Source of the DNA: Haloprofundus halophilus | GTDB lineage: Archaea; Halobacteriota; Halobacteria; Halobacteriales; Haloferacaceae | Direction of reading: 5' to 3' | Assembly: GCF_003439925.1 (NCBI RefSeq) | Contig: NZ_QQRR01000001.1 | Span: 930,001-994,000, forward strand | Length of the DNA: 64,000 bases | Shown here: one piece after another, positions 42,815-51,515 of the stretch | Position numbering within the stretch: the first letter of the stretch is position 1 | Layout: every line of letters starts with the position of its first letter | Notes under the pieces: model-generated | Told to the model about the DNA's origin: nothing | The model's database searches: none | What the model saw: the letters and a program-made list of their open reading frames with translations, nothing else | Program-made: the position numbers and the translations under genes

Positions 42815-43939
42815 ATGGAGTACGTCCAGGAGCGAATCGCGACGCTCCACGACCTGACCGACCCCGCGCCAGACGCACCGACGGACCGCGCCGCCGTCGT
42901 GCTGCCGATGACAGAACGGGAGTACGCCGGTCTCGCCGCCGAGCGAGTGCTCTCGGAACTGGAACACGTCGACCCCGCCCGCGTCGTCGTTCCGCTCCGC
43001 GCGTCGGCCGAGCGAGTCGGCCCGTTCGCCGACTGGCTCTCGGAGTACGACCTGCGGCTGTCGGTGCTCTGGTGCGACGGTCCACGGCTCACCTCGCGTC
43101 TGGCCGACGAGGGGCTGAACGGCCGACGCGGGAAGGGACGCGACGTGTGGTTGGCGCTGGGGCAGGCGCTCTCCGAGGAGTTCGTCGTCGTCCACGACGC
43201 CGACACGAAGACGTACTCGCGGTCGTACGTCGCCCGACTGCTGTTCCCGCTGTCGCACGGCTTCGAGTTCTCGAAGGCCTACTACGCCCGCGTCGAGAAC
43301 GACCGCCTCTACGGACGGCTGTTTCGCCTGTTCTACGCGCCGCTGGTCGCCGCGCTGGCCGAGGAGACGGACGCGCCGATTCTCGACTACCTCTCGGCGT
43401 TTCGCTACGCGCTCGCCGGCGAGTTCGCGGCGACGAACGACGTCGCGCGCCGCCTCCGCGTCCAGCGAACGTGGGGACTCGAAGTCGGAACGCTCGGCGA
43501 CGCGTTCTCGCTCGCCGGCTTCGACGGCAGCGCACAGGTCGACCTGGGCGCGTACGAACACGACCACCGGGCGGTCGGCGGCCCCACCGGTCTCTCGGAG
43601 ATGAGTCGGTCGGTCGGCGCGGCGCTGTTGCGAGCGGTCGAGGACCACGGCGTCGACCCGGCGTACGAGACGCTCCCGGAGCGATACGCCGAGAGCGCCC
43701 GCCGATTCGTCCGTCAGTACGCCGTCGACGCCGCGTTCAACGGCCTCGACTACGGCCGCGGCGAGGAGTACGAGCAGATCGAGCGATACACCGACGCCGT
43801 CGCCGCGCCCGTCGACGACGACCGACTGCCCGCGTGGGCCGACGCCCCGATTTCGGCGTCGACCGTCGCGGAGCTCGCGGAAGCCGACCTGCAGGAGGCG
43901 ACCGACGGAGCGGTCGTCGAGCGAGGGGCGGACCGATGA
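42815..43939 (+). CDS. Glucosyl-3-phosphoglycerate synthase-like glycosyltransferase
   Basis: 374-residue GT81/GT2-like enzyme starting MEYVQERIATLHD. The metal-binding D-x-D lies in VVVHDADTKTYS, and FEFSKAYYARVENDRLYGRLFRLFYAPLVAAL is the acceptor region shared with GpgS and mannosyl-3-phosphoglycerate synthase. WGLEVGTLGDAF is also conserved. It would transfer a sugar to 3-phosphoglycerate on the way to glucosyl- or mannosylglycerate, a compatible solute; the exact sugar is unproven. Its TGA overlaps the next ATG. Confidence 0.87.
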   Translation: MEYVQERIATLHDLTDPAPDAPTDRAAVVLPMTEREYAGLAAERVLSELEHVDPARVVVPLRASAERVGPFADWLSEYDLRLSVLWCDGPRLTSRLADEGLNGRRGKGRDVWLALGQALSEEFVVVHDADTKTYSRSYVARLLFPLSHGFEFSKAYYARVENDRLYGRLFRLFYAPLVAALAEETDAPILDYLSAFRYALAGEFAATNDVARRLRVQRTWGLEVGTLGDAFSLAGFDGSAQVDLGAYEHDHRAVGGPTGLSEMSRSVGAALLRAVEDHGVDPAYETLPERYAESARRFVRQYAVDAAFNGLDYGRGEEYEQIERYTDAVAAPVDDDRLPAWADAPISASTVAELAEADLQEATDGAVVERGADR

Positions 43940-44643
43940 GCCGAACTTACGACGACCTCGCGGGCGTCGTCGACCTCTTCGGCGCGCTGACGCACGCCGA
44001 ACTCGAATCCGCGCTCGACGAACTCGCGTACAAACAGGGCTCGGAGACCGACGCGGAGGCGCTCTCGGCGGCCGTCGACGCGGCCATCGACGAGTACTAT
44101 CTCGTCGAGTACATTGCCGACGCGGACGACCGGACGGTCGGGACGGACGACCAGACGGTCGGGACGAACGACCAGACGGTCGGGACGGACGACCAGACGG
44201 TCGGGACGAACGACCAGACGGTCGGGACGGACGACCAGACGGTCGGGACGAACGACCAGACGGTCGGGACGGACGACCAGACGGTCGGGACGAACGACCA
44301 GACGGTCGGGACGAACGACCAGACGGTCGAGGCGGGCGACCCCGAACGGCGCGGCGCCGCCGACGGGACGTTCGTCGCGGTCGGTCCCGCGGCGTTTCCG
44401 TCGCTGCCGCAGAACGCCGAAGACCTCCCGCACATCCTCGACGTGCCGCGGCGCGAGGTCGACCGCCGGGCGCTCGGCGAACAGGTCCGCGAGCGCCTCG
44501 CGGCCGAAGCCGACGCCGCTATCGACGACGGCGACGAAGCGCGTCTGAACCGGCTGTACGACGTGACGTACGACCTCGACGCGTGGGCACCCGTCGAGAC
44601 GGCCGCCGTCCGCGACCGACTCGATGCGGTTCTTCAAGACTAA
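43936..44643 (+). CDS. DUF7109-type protein with heptapeptide tandem repeat
   Basis: 235 residues. Conserved-looking flanks (TYDDLAGVVDLFGALTHAELESALDELAYKQG and FVAVGPAAFPSLPQNAEDLPHILDVPRREVDRR, then LYDVTYDLDAW) surround an array of nine to ten DQTVGT-D/N heptapeptides (about residues 65-131). The flanks match a haloarchaeal family I recall as DUF7109; the array is an insertion within it. ATG overlaps the GpgS-like stop, so the two proteins are co-translated. Function unknown. Confidence 0.85.
   Translation: MSRTYDDLAGVVDLFGALTHAELESALDELAYKQGSETDAEALSAAVDAAIDEYYLVEYIADADDRTVGTDDQTVGTNDQTVGTDDQTVGTNDQTVGTDDQTVGTNDQTVGTDDQTVGTNDQTVGTNDQTVEAGDPERRGAADGTFVAVGPAAFPSLPQNAEDLPHILDVPRREVDRRALGEQVRERLAAEADAAIDDGDEARLNRLYDVTYDLDAWAPVETAAVRDRLDAVLQD
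44128..44328. repeat. 21-bp tandem repeat array, nine full units plus a partial one
   Basis: Units of 21 bp encode D-Q/R-TVGT-D/N. The last residue alternates D, N, D, N ..., pointing to amplification of a 42-bp dimer, with the final full copies both N. Units are nearly identical, suggesting recent expansion. Confidence 0.97.
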
Positions 44644-44667
44644 GGCCGTCGAACGAGACCAAGGGAC

Positions 44668-45267
44668 ATGGACCTCACTGGAGTAGCGCGCCACGACCCG
44701 ACCGCCATCGAGGGAGCGACGCGGCAGGCGGCGGTCGTCGCGCCCGTGCTACTCCGGGACGGCGACCCGTACGTCCTGTTCACGAAGCGCGCAGACCACC
44801 TCGGCGAACACCCCGGACAGATGAGCTTTCCCGGGGGCGGCCGCGAACCGAGCGACGTCGACCTGACGGCGACGGCGCTCCGCGAGGCGAGAGAGGAGAT
44901 CGGCCTCCGCTCCGAGGAGGTCGAACTCGTCGGCCGACTGGACGACATCGAGACCAGCACCGACTACTCGGTGCGCCCGTTCGTCGGTCGCGTCCCCGAC
45001 CGGGAGTACACGCCTGACGAGCGCGAGGTCGCCGAGATCGCCGTCCTCTCGGTCGCGGCGCTCACGGACCCCGCCAACTACGAGTCGGAACGCCGCGAGC
45101 ATCCGACGTACGGCCCCGTCCGAATCCACTTCTTTCACGTCGACGGGTACACCGTCTGGGGGGCGACGGGGCAGATGGTCGTCCAGTTGCTGGAGCTGAC
45201 GACGGACTGGCGAGCGCCCGCCGAGCCCGACCGAGTCGTCGACCCCGACGCCGAGTATCCCGTCTGA
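44668..45267 (+). CDS. NUDIX hydrolase, CoA pyrophosphatase-like
   Basis: 199 residues with the CoA-type NUDIX signature LFTKRADHLGEHPGQMSFPGGG immediately before the Nudix box (REPSDVDLTATALREAREEIGL). The first motif is characteristic of the UPF0035/NudL subgroup that cleaves coenzyme A to phosphopantetheine and 3',5'-ADP. Catalytic glutamates REAREE are present. Isolated gene, convergent with the FNT-UspA gene. Confidence 0.92.
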   Translation: MDLTGVARHDPTAIEGATRQAAVVAPVLLRDGDPYVLFTKRADHLGEHPGQMSFPGGGREPSDVDLTATALREAREEIGLRSEEVELVGRLDDIETSTDYSVRPFVGRVPDREYTPDEREVAEIAVLSVAALTDPANYESERREHPTYGPVRIHFFHVDGYTVWGATGQMVVQLLELTTDWRAPAEPDRVVDPDAEYPV

Positions 45268-45306
45268 GTCGGTTCGAGGCTCGAAACTGCGAAAAAGCGG
45301 GAACCG

Positions 45307-47127
45307 CTACCGACCGAACAGCCGTTTGAGGAGGCTGCGGTCGCCCGGCCGTTCGGCCAAGAGCACCGAGCAGTCGACGTCGTTGAGGACGTCGAGGTTG
45401 AGCGACTCGCTGACCAGTCGCGAGAGCAGGCCGCGCTCGGTCGCGCCGATGACGACGAGCGTGTGGTCTTCGGCCTCCCGGGCGATTGCGCCTTCGACGT
45501 CGCCGGAGTCGTCGACGACGAGTTCGGCGTCGTCGAGGCCGTGGGCGGTCGCCCACTCGGAGAGGAACCGCTCGCCACCCTCGCGCTCGGAGACGTCGTC
45601 GACGACGTGTAGCAGGGAGATCTCGGAGCCGTCGGTGGCGCGGAGCGCCCCCGCCACTTCGGCACTCAGGTCGGAGTCCGGGCCGCCCGCGGTCGGAAGG
45701 AGAATCCTCGAGGTGTCGAGGCCGCGGTCCGAGAGGATGAGGAAGTCGCAGGGGAGCTTGTTGGCCAGTTCGTCGAGCGGTCGTTCGGCCCGGGCGGCGC
45801 TCCAGAGTTCGTTCGCGCCCCACCCCATCAGGACGAGGTCGGCGTGCGTGCGGTCGGCGATGGAGAATATCTCCTCGAAGGACCGGTGTGAGACGACGGT
45901 CGACGTCTCGCAGTCGACGTCGTAGCTGGCGACCGTCTCTCTGACGTCCGAGAGCTGTTCTTCGGACCTGGCGGCGATGCGCTCGCGCTGCCCGCTTCCG
46001 TAGCCGCGGGTGGTGCGTCTGGGCGTCTGCACGATGTGGACGATGTGGACGGTCGCGGCGTCGTTCTGACTGGCGAGCCTGCAGGCGAGTTCGACGAGCC
46101 GCGACTCGGTGCGCGGGTTGGCGATGGGCACCATCAGTCGGTAGGAGTCCTCTTCGGCGAACGCGGGCAGCTCGGTCGTGTTGATGAGCGGCACGTAGGA
46201 GCGACCGACGAGCCCGCCGAACGCCCACTCCCGCATCGAGAGCTGACGGGTCGTCCCCTCGAACCGAGCGGATTCGAGCCGATGTTCGCTCGTCTGGAAG
46301 TAGTTGACGAGGGTCACCAGGACGATGCCGCCGATAGTGTTGCCGAGAAGTACCGGGAGGACGAACTGCACGAGGCCGGTCGAGAACGCGATCTCGCCGA
46401 TGAAGACCGCGTACGTCATCTCGGTGAACGAGGTGACGACGTGGAACAGGTCACCGAGGGGAATCGAGAGGAAGGCGAGGTAGACGATGACCAGCCGGGA
46501 GATGGTGTCGCGGGCGGCGTACACTATCCAGACGACCCCGGCGACGATGAGTCCGGCAAATGCGGCCTTGAAGAACAGGTCCCACCACGCCGTCTCGAGA
46601 CCGTGCTCGGCGAGGTGTAACGCGGCGGTCGCCGCCTCGGGGGAGAAGACGCCGCCCCACGCCAGCACCGCGGCACCGATTATCCCGCCGGCGAAGTTTC
46701 CGGCGAGGACGATGAGCCAGTGGCGCAGCAACGCCGGGACGCTGGCGAGGCGCTCTATCGTCAGCGCGACCGGCGGGAGCGTGTTCTCCGTGTAGAGTTG
46801 GTAGCCGCCGAGAATGATGTAGATGAATCCGAGCGGATAGAGCAGCGCGCTCAGTATCGGGTCCTCGTTCGTCGTCGCCGACAGCGACGCGGTCAGCAGA
46901 ACGGTGATAGAGATGGCCAGTCCGGCGGCGAGCGCGCTGAAGAACAGTTCGCGGCCCTTCGAGGTGACCTCCTCGTCGGCGACGGCGACGATGCGCTGGA
47001 ACACCTCGTCGGACGAGAAGCGGTCCCTGACGACCGCGCCAGCGGCGGGCGCGCCGCTTCGAGACCGGTCGACCGCCTCCCGCACCGAGTCCAACTGTTC
47101 GGACCTGTCGGCGTCGGAGTCGTTCAT
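45307..47127 (-). CDS. Formate/nitrite transporter fused to tandem UspA domains
   Basis: 606 residues. The N-terminal 300 contain six TM helices of the FNT channel fold (GRELFFSALAAGLAISITVLL, LPPVALTIERLAS, NFAGGIIGAAVLAW, TSFTEMTYAVFIGE, NTIGGIVLVTLVNYF). The C-terminal 300 form two universal-stress-protein domains (YRLMVPIANPRTESRLVELA and the ending LVVIGATERGLLSRLVSESLNLDVL, an ATP-type loop). It probably moves a small monovalent anion across the membrane under nucleotide or stress control. Similar fusions occur in haloarchaea; the substrate is unknown. Confidence 0.92.
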   Translation of the reverse strand: MNDSDADRSEQLDSVREAVDRSRSGAPAAGAVVRDRFSSDEVFQRIVAVADEEVTSKGRELFFSALAAGLAISITVLLTASLSATTNEDPILSALLYPLGFIYIILGGYQLYTENTLPPVALTIERLASVPALLRHWLIVLAGNFAGGIIGAAVLAWGGVFSPEAATAALHLAEHGLETAWWDLFFKAAFAGLIVAGVVWIVYAARDTISRLVIVYLAFLSIPLGDLFHVVTSFTEMTYAVFIGEIAFSTGLVQFVLPVLLGNTIGGIVLVTLVNYFQTSEHRLESARFEGTTRQLSMREWAFGGLVGRSYVPLINTTELPAFAEEDSYRLMVPIANPRTESRLVELACRLASQNDAATVHIVHIVQTPRRTTRGYGSGQRERIAARSEEQLSDVRETVASYDVDCETSTVVSHRSFEEIFSIADRTHADLVLMGWGANELWSAARAERPLDELANKLPCDFLILSDRGLDTSRILLPTAGGPDSDLSAEVAGALRATDGSEISLLHVVDDVSEREGGERFLSEWATAHGLDDAELVVDDSGDVEGAIAREAEDHTLVVIGATERGLLSRLVSESLNLDVLNDVDCSVLLAERPGDRSLLKRLFGR

Positions 47128-47358
47128 TACTCAAACGAAATGCTAGAACTACAAAGCGTTTGACCCTCGAAACCGCCCGACGACCGGCCGTCCCGTGGCA
47201 TCGAGTGACACAATCCGACCGGTGCCAATACTGACCGGAACAGAACCCTTTTCACCCTCTCGGGGGTTACAGCGGAGTACATGGTCGCACAGACGATGGA
47301 TCGAGTTCCGCGACGATGAACCGACGTTTCTGAACAGCGGTCGCCCCGGAGTAACCCG

Positions 47359-48144
47359 ATGAAAGCACTCACCGGCGAGTCTGTACTCTCGCACACTGGT
47401 ATCGACGCCGTCGCGCTCAAACCCGCCGAGTGCGACGTGCGCCGCGCCGCCGACCTCTCGGCGGCGACGATCGCAATCGACTACGAAGGGGTCGACCACC
47501 TCCCCGAGGCCGACGTTCTCGACGCGCTCTCGCGGACGGCGGACGTCCGCCTCACGACGCCGATTCGCGCCGACGGTTTCGACCCGCTCGGCGACGACTC
47601 GCGCCTCGCCGACGTCCCCGACAGCGTCGGGCGCGTCCTCGTCGCCGGCCACGCCGCCTACCTCTCCGAGGACGAGCGGCGCAGAGCCGTCGCCCCCCGG
47701 CTGAAGGCGGCCCGCGAGGCGGCCCCCGACGCGTGGGTCGGCACCGAGGGAATCGAACGCGTCGCGCTCGCCGCCGGGGGAACGCAGTACGAACTGCTGT
47801 CCCGGACGACAGACCGGGAGGTCCGGGCGCTTCGCGCCGCGGGCTACGACGGCGAGATCGCGCTGTACGCGCCGACCGTCCTAGCCGACGACGAGGACGA
47901 GATTCTCGACGCCGTCGGCGGCTACGTCGCCCGGAGACGGCCCGTCGCCCGGGCGCTGCCCGACGGGTGTGCGACGGACTCGCGCGCGGAGGGACGCGCC
48001 CGAGACGTGCTGTCGAAGGCGAGCCGGGACTACGCGCTCGTCGGTGCGCCCGAGACGGTCCGCGAGCGGGTCGCCGCGCTCGAATCGCTGGGCGTCGACA
48101 CCGTCGTCGGCTACCCCGCCCGCGGTATCGACGAGTTCCTCTAA
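47359..48144 (+). CDS. DUF7388-type protein, luciferase-like C-terminus
   Basis: 261 residues with N-terminal SHTGIDAVALKPAECDVRRAADLSAATIAIDYEG and a C-terminal ALVGAPETVRERVAALESLGVDTVVGYPA. The latter resembles the end of flavin/F420 luciferase-like TIM barrels. No catalytic motif is clear. I recall the family as DUF7388; an oxidoreductase role is a weak inference. The 230 nt upstream hold no recognisable gene. Confidence 0.8.
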   Translation: MKALTGESVLSHTGIDAVALKPAECDVRRAADLSAATIAIDYEGVDHLPEADVLDALSRTADVRLTTPIRADGFDPLGDDSRLADVPDSVGRVLVAGHAAYLSEDERRRAVAPRLKAAREAAPDAWVGTEGIERVALAAGGTQYELLSRTTDREVRALRAAGYDGEIALYAPTVLADDEDEILDAVGGYVARRRPVARALPDGCATDSRAEGRARDVLSKASRDYALVGAPETVRERVAALESLGVDTVVGYPARGIDEFL

Positions 48145-48311
48145 CTCCCACTTCTCGTTCTCTTCCGCCGGACGAAGCGCTAAGTACGACGACCGTGAGT
48201 TCGGAGCATGCCAACTCTCACTGCCGACGGGGGCCGTCTTGGCCGGTTCGTCGCCGACCGACTCCCATCCCGCCCGACGGAACCGTACCGCCCGACGGAG
48301 GCGCGTCGCTG

Positions 48312-49436
48312 ATGCGCGTCGCCGTCGTCGGCGGCGGTGCGGTCGGGCTCACCGCCGCGTACGACCTCGCGACCCGCGGGACCGACGTGACGGTTTTCGA
48401 GCGCGGCGAGTACGACCGCTCCTCGTCCCCCGCAGCCGGTAGCTCCGCACGTGCGGCGGGCGTGCTGTACGACGCCTACGCCGAAGATATCGACGCCGAA
48501 ATCGGCGGCCGGGCGCTGGAGCGCTTCCGCGAGTTCTCCGGCGAAGACGGCTTCGAGTTCCGGGAGTGTCCGTACGTGATCGCCGTCGGCGAGGGCGACG
48601 AGACGGCGGCCGGAGCGATGGCGGCGAGCGTCGACCGGATGCGCGCCCACGGGCGAGCGGTGTCGGTCGTCGACCCCGAGGAACTCGGCGACCGCTTCCC
48701 GATTCGGACCGACGACCTGCTCGCGGCCGCCGTCGCCGAGAACGCCGGCTGGACCGACCCCGCGAGCTACGTCTCTGCGATGGCGACGAAAGCCCGACGC
48801 GAAGGCGTCTCCTTCGAGACCGGCGCGGGGGTGGCACTCGGCGTCAACCCCCCGAGCGTCGTCGTCGACGACAGGGTGACGAAGCGGTTCGACGTCGTCC
48901 TCGTCGCCGCCGGGGCGCACACGAAACGAGTACTCGCGGACGCTGGCGTCTCTGTCCCGCTGAAACCGTACCGAGTACAAGCGCTGACCGGCCGCCGACG
49001 GTACGACGGGCCGATGGTGTACGACGCGACGGCGGGCGTCTACCTCCGACCGCACCCGACCGGGATACTCGCCGGCGACGGCACAGTCCCGGTCGAGGCC
49101 GACCCCGACGAGTGGAACCGCGACGCGGACGACTGGTTCGTCGACGACATCCGGACCGCGCTCGACGAGCGGACCGGCTACGACCTCGACGTCGAGCGGG
49201 CGTGGGCGGGCCTCTGCACGGCGACGCCCGACGGCGACCCCCTGCTCGGGGAACTAAGTGAGGGTGTGTTCGTCGCCGCCGGATGGCAGGGTCACGGCTT
49301 CATGCGCGCGCCGGCGACCGGTGAGGCGGTCGCGCGGCAGATTCTCGGAGAAACGGAGGCTATCGCGCCGTTCGACCCGGCGCGGTTTTCCGGCGACGAG
49401 GAGTTCGAGATTCGAGAAGGGATGGCGCTGGACTGA
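48312..49436 (+). CDS. FAD-dependent oxidoreductase (DAO family)
   Basis: 374-residue flavoprotein. The dinucleotide motif VAVVGGGAVGLTAAYDLATRG and VTVFERGEY open it. AAGSSARAAGVLYDAY matches the DAO substrate region, and VFVAAGWQGHGFMRAPATGEAVARQI is the C-terminal FAD motif. It is related to glycine or sarcosine oxidases and D-amino acid dehydrogenases. The start ATG 48312 is preceded by coding-shadow sequence in the same frame. Confidence 0.92.
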   Translation: MRVAVVGGGAVGLTAAYDLATRGTDVTVFERGEYDRSSSPAAGSSARAAGVLYDAYAEDIDAEIGGRALERFREFSGEDGFEFRECPYVIAVGEGDETAAGAMAASVDRMRAHGRAVSVVDPEELGDRFPIRTDDLLAAAVAENAGWTDPASYVSAMATKARREGVSFETGAGVALGVNPPSVVVDDRVTKRFDVVLVAAGAHTKRVLADAGVSVPLKPYRVQALTGRRRYDGPMVYDATAGVYLRPHPTGILAGDGTVPVEADPDEWNRDADDWFVDDIRTALDERTGYDLDVERAWAGLCTATPDGDPLLGELSEGVFVAAGWQGHGFMRAPATGEAVARQILGETEAIAPFDPARFSGDEEFEIREGMALD

Positions 49437-49465
49437 AGAGAAGGGAGCGTCGAGAACGCTCGGAC

Positions 49466-50323
49466 TCAGTTGCGTTTTTCGTCGTTTTCGTCGTTTTCGC
49501 CGTCTTCGCCGTCCGCACCGTCCTCGTCGCGGGACTCCGCTTGCTCGACGAACTCGTCGTCGACTTCGTCCATGGACTCGTCTGTGGGTTGCCCCGCCGC
49601 CTCGGCGGGCTCGAACCGCGCGTCGGGGTCGTTGGCGGCCGCCTCCTCGTCGGTTATCGAGTCGGTTGAGGCCGTCGCGTCCGTTCCGGCGGCGGAGGCG
49701 TCGGTGTCCTCCTCCGCCGTGTCGTCTTCGCCGCTCGCGCTGTGCTCGCCGCTCGAACCGTCTTCCTCGGCCGAGTCCGCGCTCGCCGCTTCCTCGGCCG
49801 AGTCAGCGTTCGCCGCTTCCTGGGCTTCCTCCTCGGTCGGTTGCTCCTCGACGACGCTCGTCTCGCCGCCGGCGGCGTCGGCGTCGACTCCCGTGGCGTC
49901 CGCTTCGGTCTCGCTCTCCTCCTCGACGGTGACGTTTTTGCCACCCCCGGTTTTGGGGATGTAGACCCGAAGCGTGCCGTGTTTCGTCACCGTCGCCGTC
50001 GCCGCCTCCGCGTCGACGGAGGCGTCGTCGGGGAGTTTCGCCTTCCCGTCGAGCGAGAGTCCCCGGCCGGGGAAGCGCATCTCGAAGCCGTCGTGGAAGT
50101 CGCGGAACCGGTCGATTCGGACCTGGACTTCGGTGTCGACGAAGCGGACCTGCACGTCGCTCTTGTTCGCGCCGGCCGCGTCGAAGACGACGAGATAGCT
50201 GTCGTCGCTCTCCAGGAGGTCGTACGAGAGCGGTTTCCGCTCCTGGACGTGGCCGAAGCCGCGACCGACGCGCTCGACTACCGCGTTGGCCACCGACTCG
50301 CCGAGTTCTCGTAGGTCGTTCAT
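49466..50323 (-). CDS. Hsp20/alpha-crystallin-like protein with long acidic tail
   Basis: 285 residues. An alpha-crystallin-like domain (about 30-125: SYLVVFDAAGANKSDVQVRFVDTEVQVRI, FEMRFPGRGLSLDGKAKLPDDASVDAEAATATVTKHGTLRVYIPK) is followed by a roughly 150-residue Glu/Asp/Ala/Ser tail. It resembles the gas-vesicle-type GvpH/Hsp20 proteins of haloarchaea, but no gvp genes are nearby, so a chaperone role is more likely. The tail shares a motif with the HhH protein at 983-1858. ATG overlaps the stop of the zinc microprotein upstream. Confidence 0.87.
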   Translation of the reverse strand: MNDLRELGESVANAVVERVGRGFGHVQERKPLSYDLLESDDSYLVVFDAAGANKSDVQVRFVDTEVQVRIDRFRDFHDGFEMRFPGRGLSLDGKAKLPDDASVDAEAATATVTKHGTLRVYIPKTGGGKNVTVEEESETEADATGVDADAAGGETSVVEEQPTEEEAQEAANADSAEEAASADSAEEDGSSGEHSASGEDDTAEEDTDASAAGTDATASTDSITDEEAAANDPDARFEPAEAAGQPTDESMDEVDDEFVEQAESRDEDGADGEDGENDENDEKRN

Positions 50324-50478
50324 AGTTCGATAGCTTCGAGGCAGTCGGTCTGCTGGCAGTACGGACAGACGAAATCCCCGACGCCGACGTCGTCGGGCAT
50401 GTCGTACGTGTAGTGCAGTTCGAACATATCCATCTCACAGTCGGAACTGGTGCAGGCTACTTCGAGCGTCGCGGGCAT
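50320..50478 (-). CDS. Zinc-binding microprotein (DUF7559-type)
   Basis: 52 residues MPATLEVACTSSDCEMDMFE ... VGDFVCPYCQQTDCLEAIEL. Cysteines form C-x4-C and C-x2-C-x3-C, a compact zinc ribbon. It is translated just ahead of the Hsp20-like gene with an ATGA overlap, so the two may act together. ATG 50478 is favoured by the conserved MPATLEV start. Function unknown. Confidence 0.85.
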   Translation of the reverse strand: MPATLEVACTSSDCEMDMFELHYTYDMPDDVGVGDFVCPYCQQTDCLEAIEL

Positions 50479-50599
50479 GGTGACAGATAGCAGTCCCATC
50501 CAGATAAACGCGCTGGGTGCGAACAAGCCCTCGTCGGCGTGATATGGGCGCCGGTTATAAGAGTGCCGAGCGAGAACGAGTCAGTCAGCTATACACTAC

Positions 50600-51433
50600 A
50601 TGAATGACGGGTATCTCCCTCCCGAGCACGTCTACAGCGTTATCTTCGACGCCCACGCCGAGGAGGCCGGCGAGCGGAGTTGGTTGGTCGAAGCCGACGC
50701 GACGGAGGAGACGTTACGCATCGTCGACTGCGCCCCGGTAGCGGAGCGATTCGGCGTCTCCCCGCACCGGACCGACGCCGTCGCCGCTCTCGCCTCGTTT
50801 CTGGCCGACCTCGGGAGCCGAAACGCGGTCGGGCTCGACTTCCCGTTCGGCCTCCCGAAGGCGGTGGTCCCCGAGCGGCGGTGGCGTCGGTTCGTCGACC
50901 GACTCCCCGACTGGTTCTCCGGTCCCGAGGATATGACCAAGCGCTGCCGAATGCACGCCCGTCTCGTCACCGACGGCGCGGAGACGGACGTTCTCCGCGC
51001 GACGGAGGAACCGCTGAGCGCCGTCGCCGCTTACGACAAACGGCTCTGCGCGGAGACGTTCTACGGCATCCGCGATGTCCTCCGTCCGCTCGTACTGACG
51101 GACACCGCGCGGGTCGTCCCGATGCAGCTCCCGAGCGAGGACCGGCCGCTGGTGCTGGAGACGTACCCGGCGGGGACGCTCGACACGCTGCGGTGTCAGA
51201 AGCGCGACGGGCGTCCCGCCGGTAGCGGTCCGACGCCGGCGCTCGTCCTCGACAGCCTCACCGACCGCTCGGTCGAGTTCACCCCCTCGGCCCGCGAGCA
51301 GGTTCTCGACGGCGGCGACACCGCGCTCGAGGCGGTCGTCGCCGCGTTCGCGACGTTCCGAAACACCGTCGACCCCGCGAACCTCCGGATGACCGACGAG
51401 CTCCCGTCGGTCGAGGGGTACGTCTACGTCTGA
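50600..51433 (+). CDS. DUF429-like protein (predicted RNase H-like fold)
   Basis: 277-residue cytosolic protein. The N-terminal YSVIFDAHAEEAGERSWLVEAD and NAVGLDFPFGLPK fit the DUF429 pattern of a predicted RNase H-like nuclease; VLETYPAGTLDTL and a C-terminal ALEAVVAAFATF helix follow. Catalytic Asp candidates are in FDAH and GLDFP. No neighbour supports a specific role. Confidence 0.82.
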   Translation: MNDGYLPPEHVYSVIFDAHAEEAGERSWLVEADATEETLRIVDCAPVAERFGVSPHRTDAVAALASFLADLGSRNAVGLDFPFGLPKAVVPERRWRRFVDRLPDWFSGPEDMTKRCRMHARLVTDGAETDVLRATEEPLSAVAAYDKRLCAETFYGIRDVLRPLVLTDTARVVPMQLPSEDRPLVLETYPAGTLDTLRCQKRDGRPAGSGPTPALVLDSLTDRSVEFTPSAREQVLDGGDTALEAVVAAFATFRNTVDPANLRMTDELPSVEGYVYV

Positions 51434-51515
51434 ACGGGCGAGAGGCGGAGGAACGTCTCACGTCCGAACGGGCGAGAACCGCACCGTTTTACCCGTCGAC
51501 CGACAACCCCGGCCC

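Noticed and set aside
44128-44328. Possible CRISPR or assembly artefact
   Set aside because: No spacers exist and the array stays in frame within a protein with conserved flanks; collapse or expansion during assembly cannot be excluded but is not needed to explain it.
49466-50323. Gas vesicle gene cluster member (GvpH)
   Set aside because: The domain is Hsp20-like but no other gvp gene is present, so a gas vesicle role is not supported.
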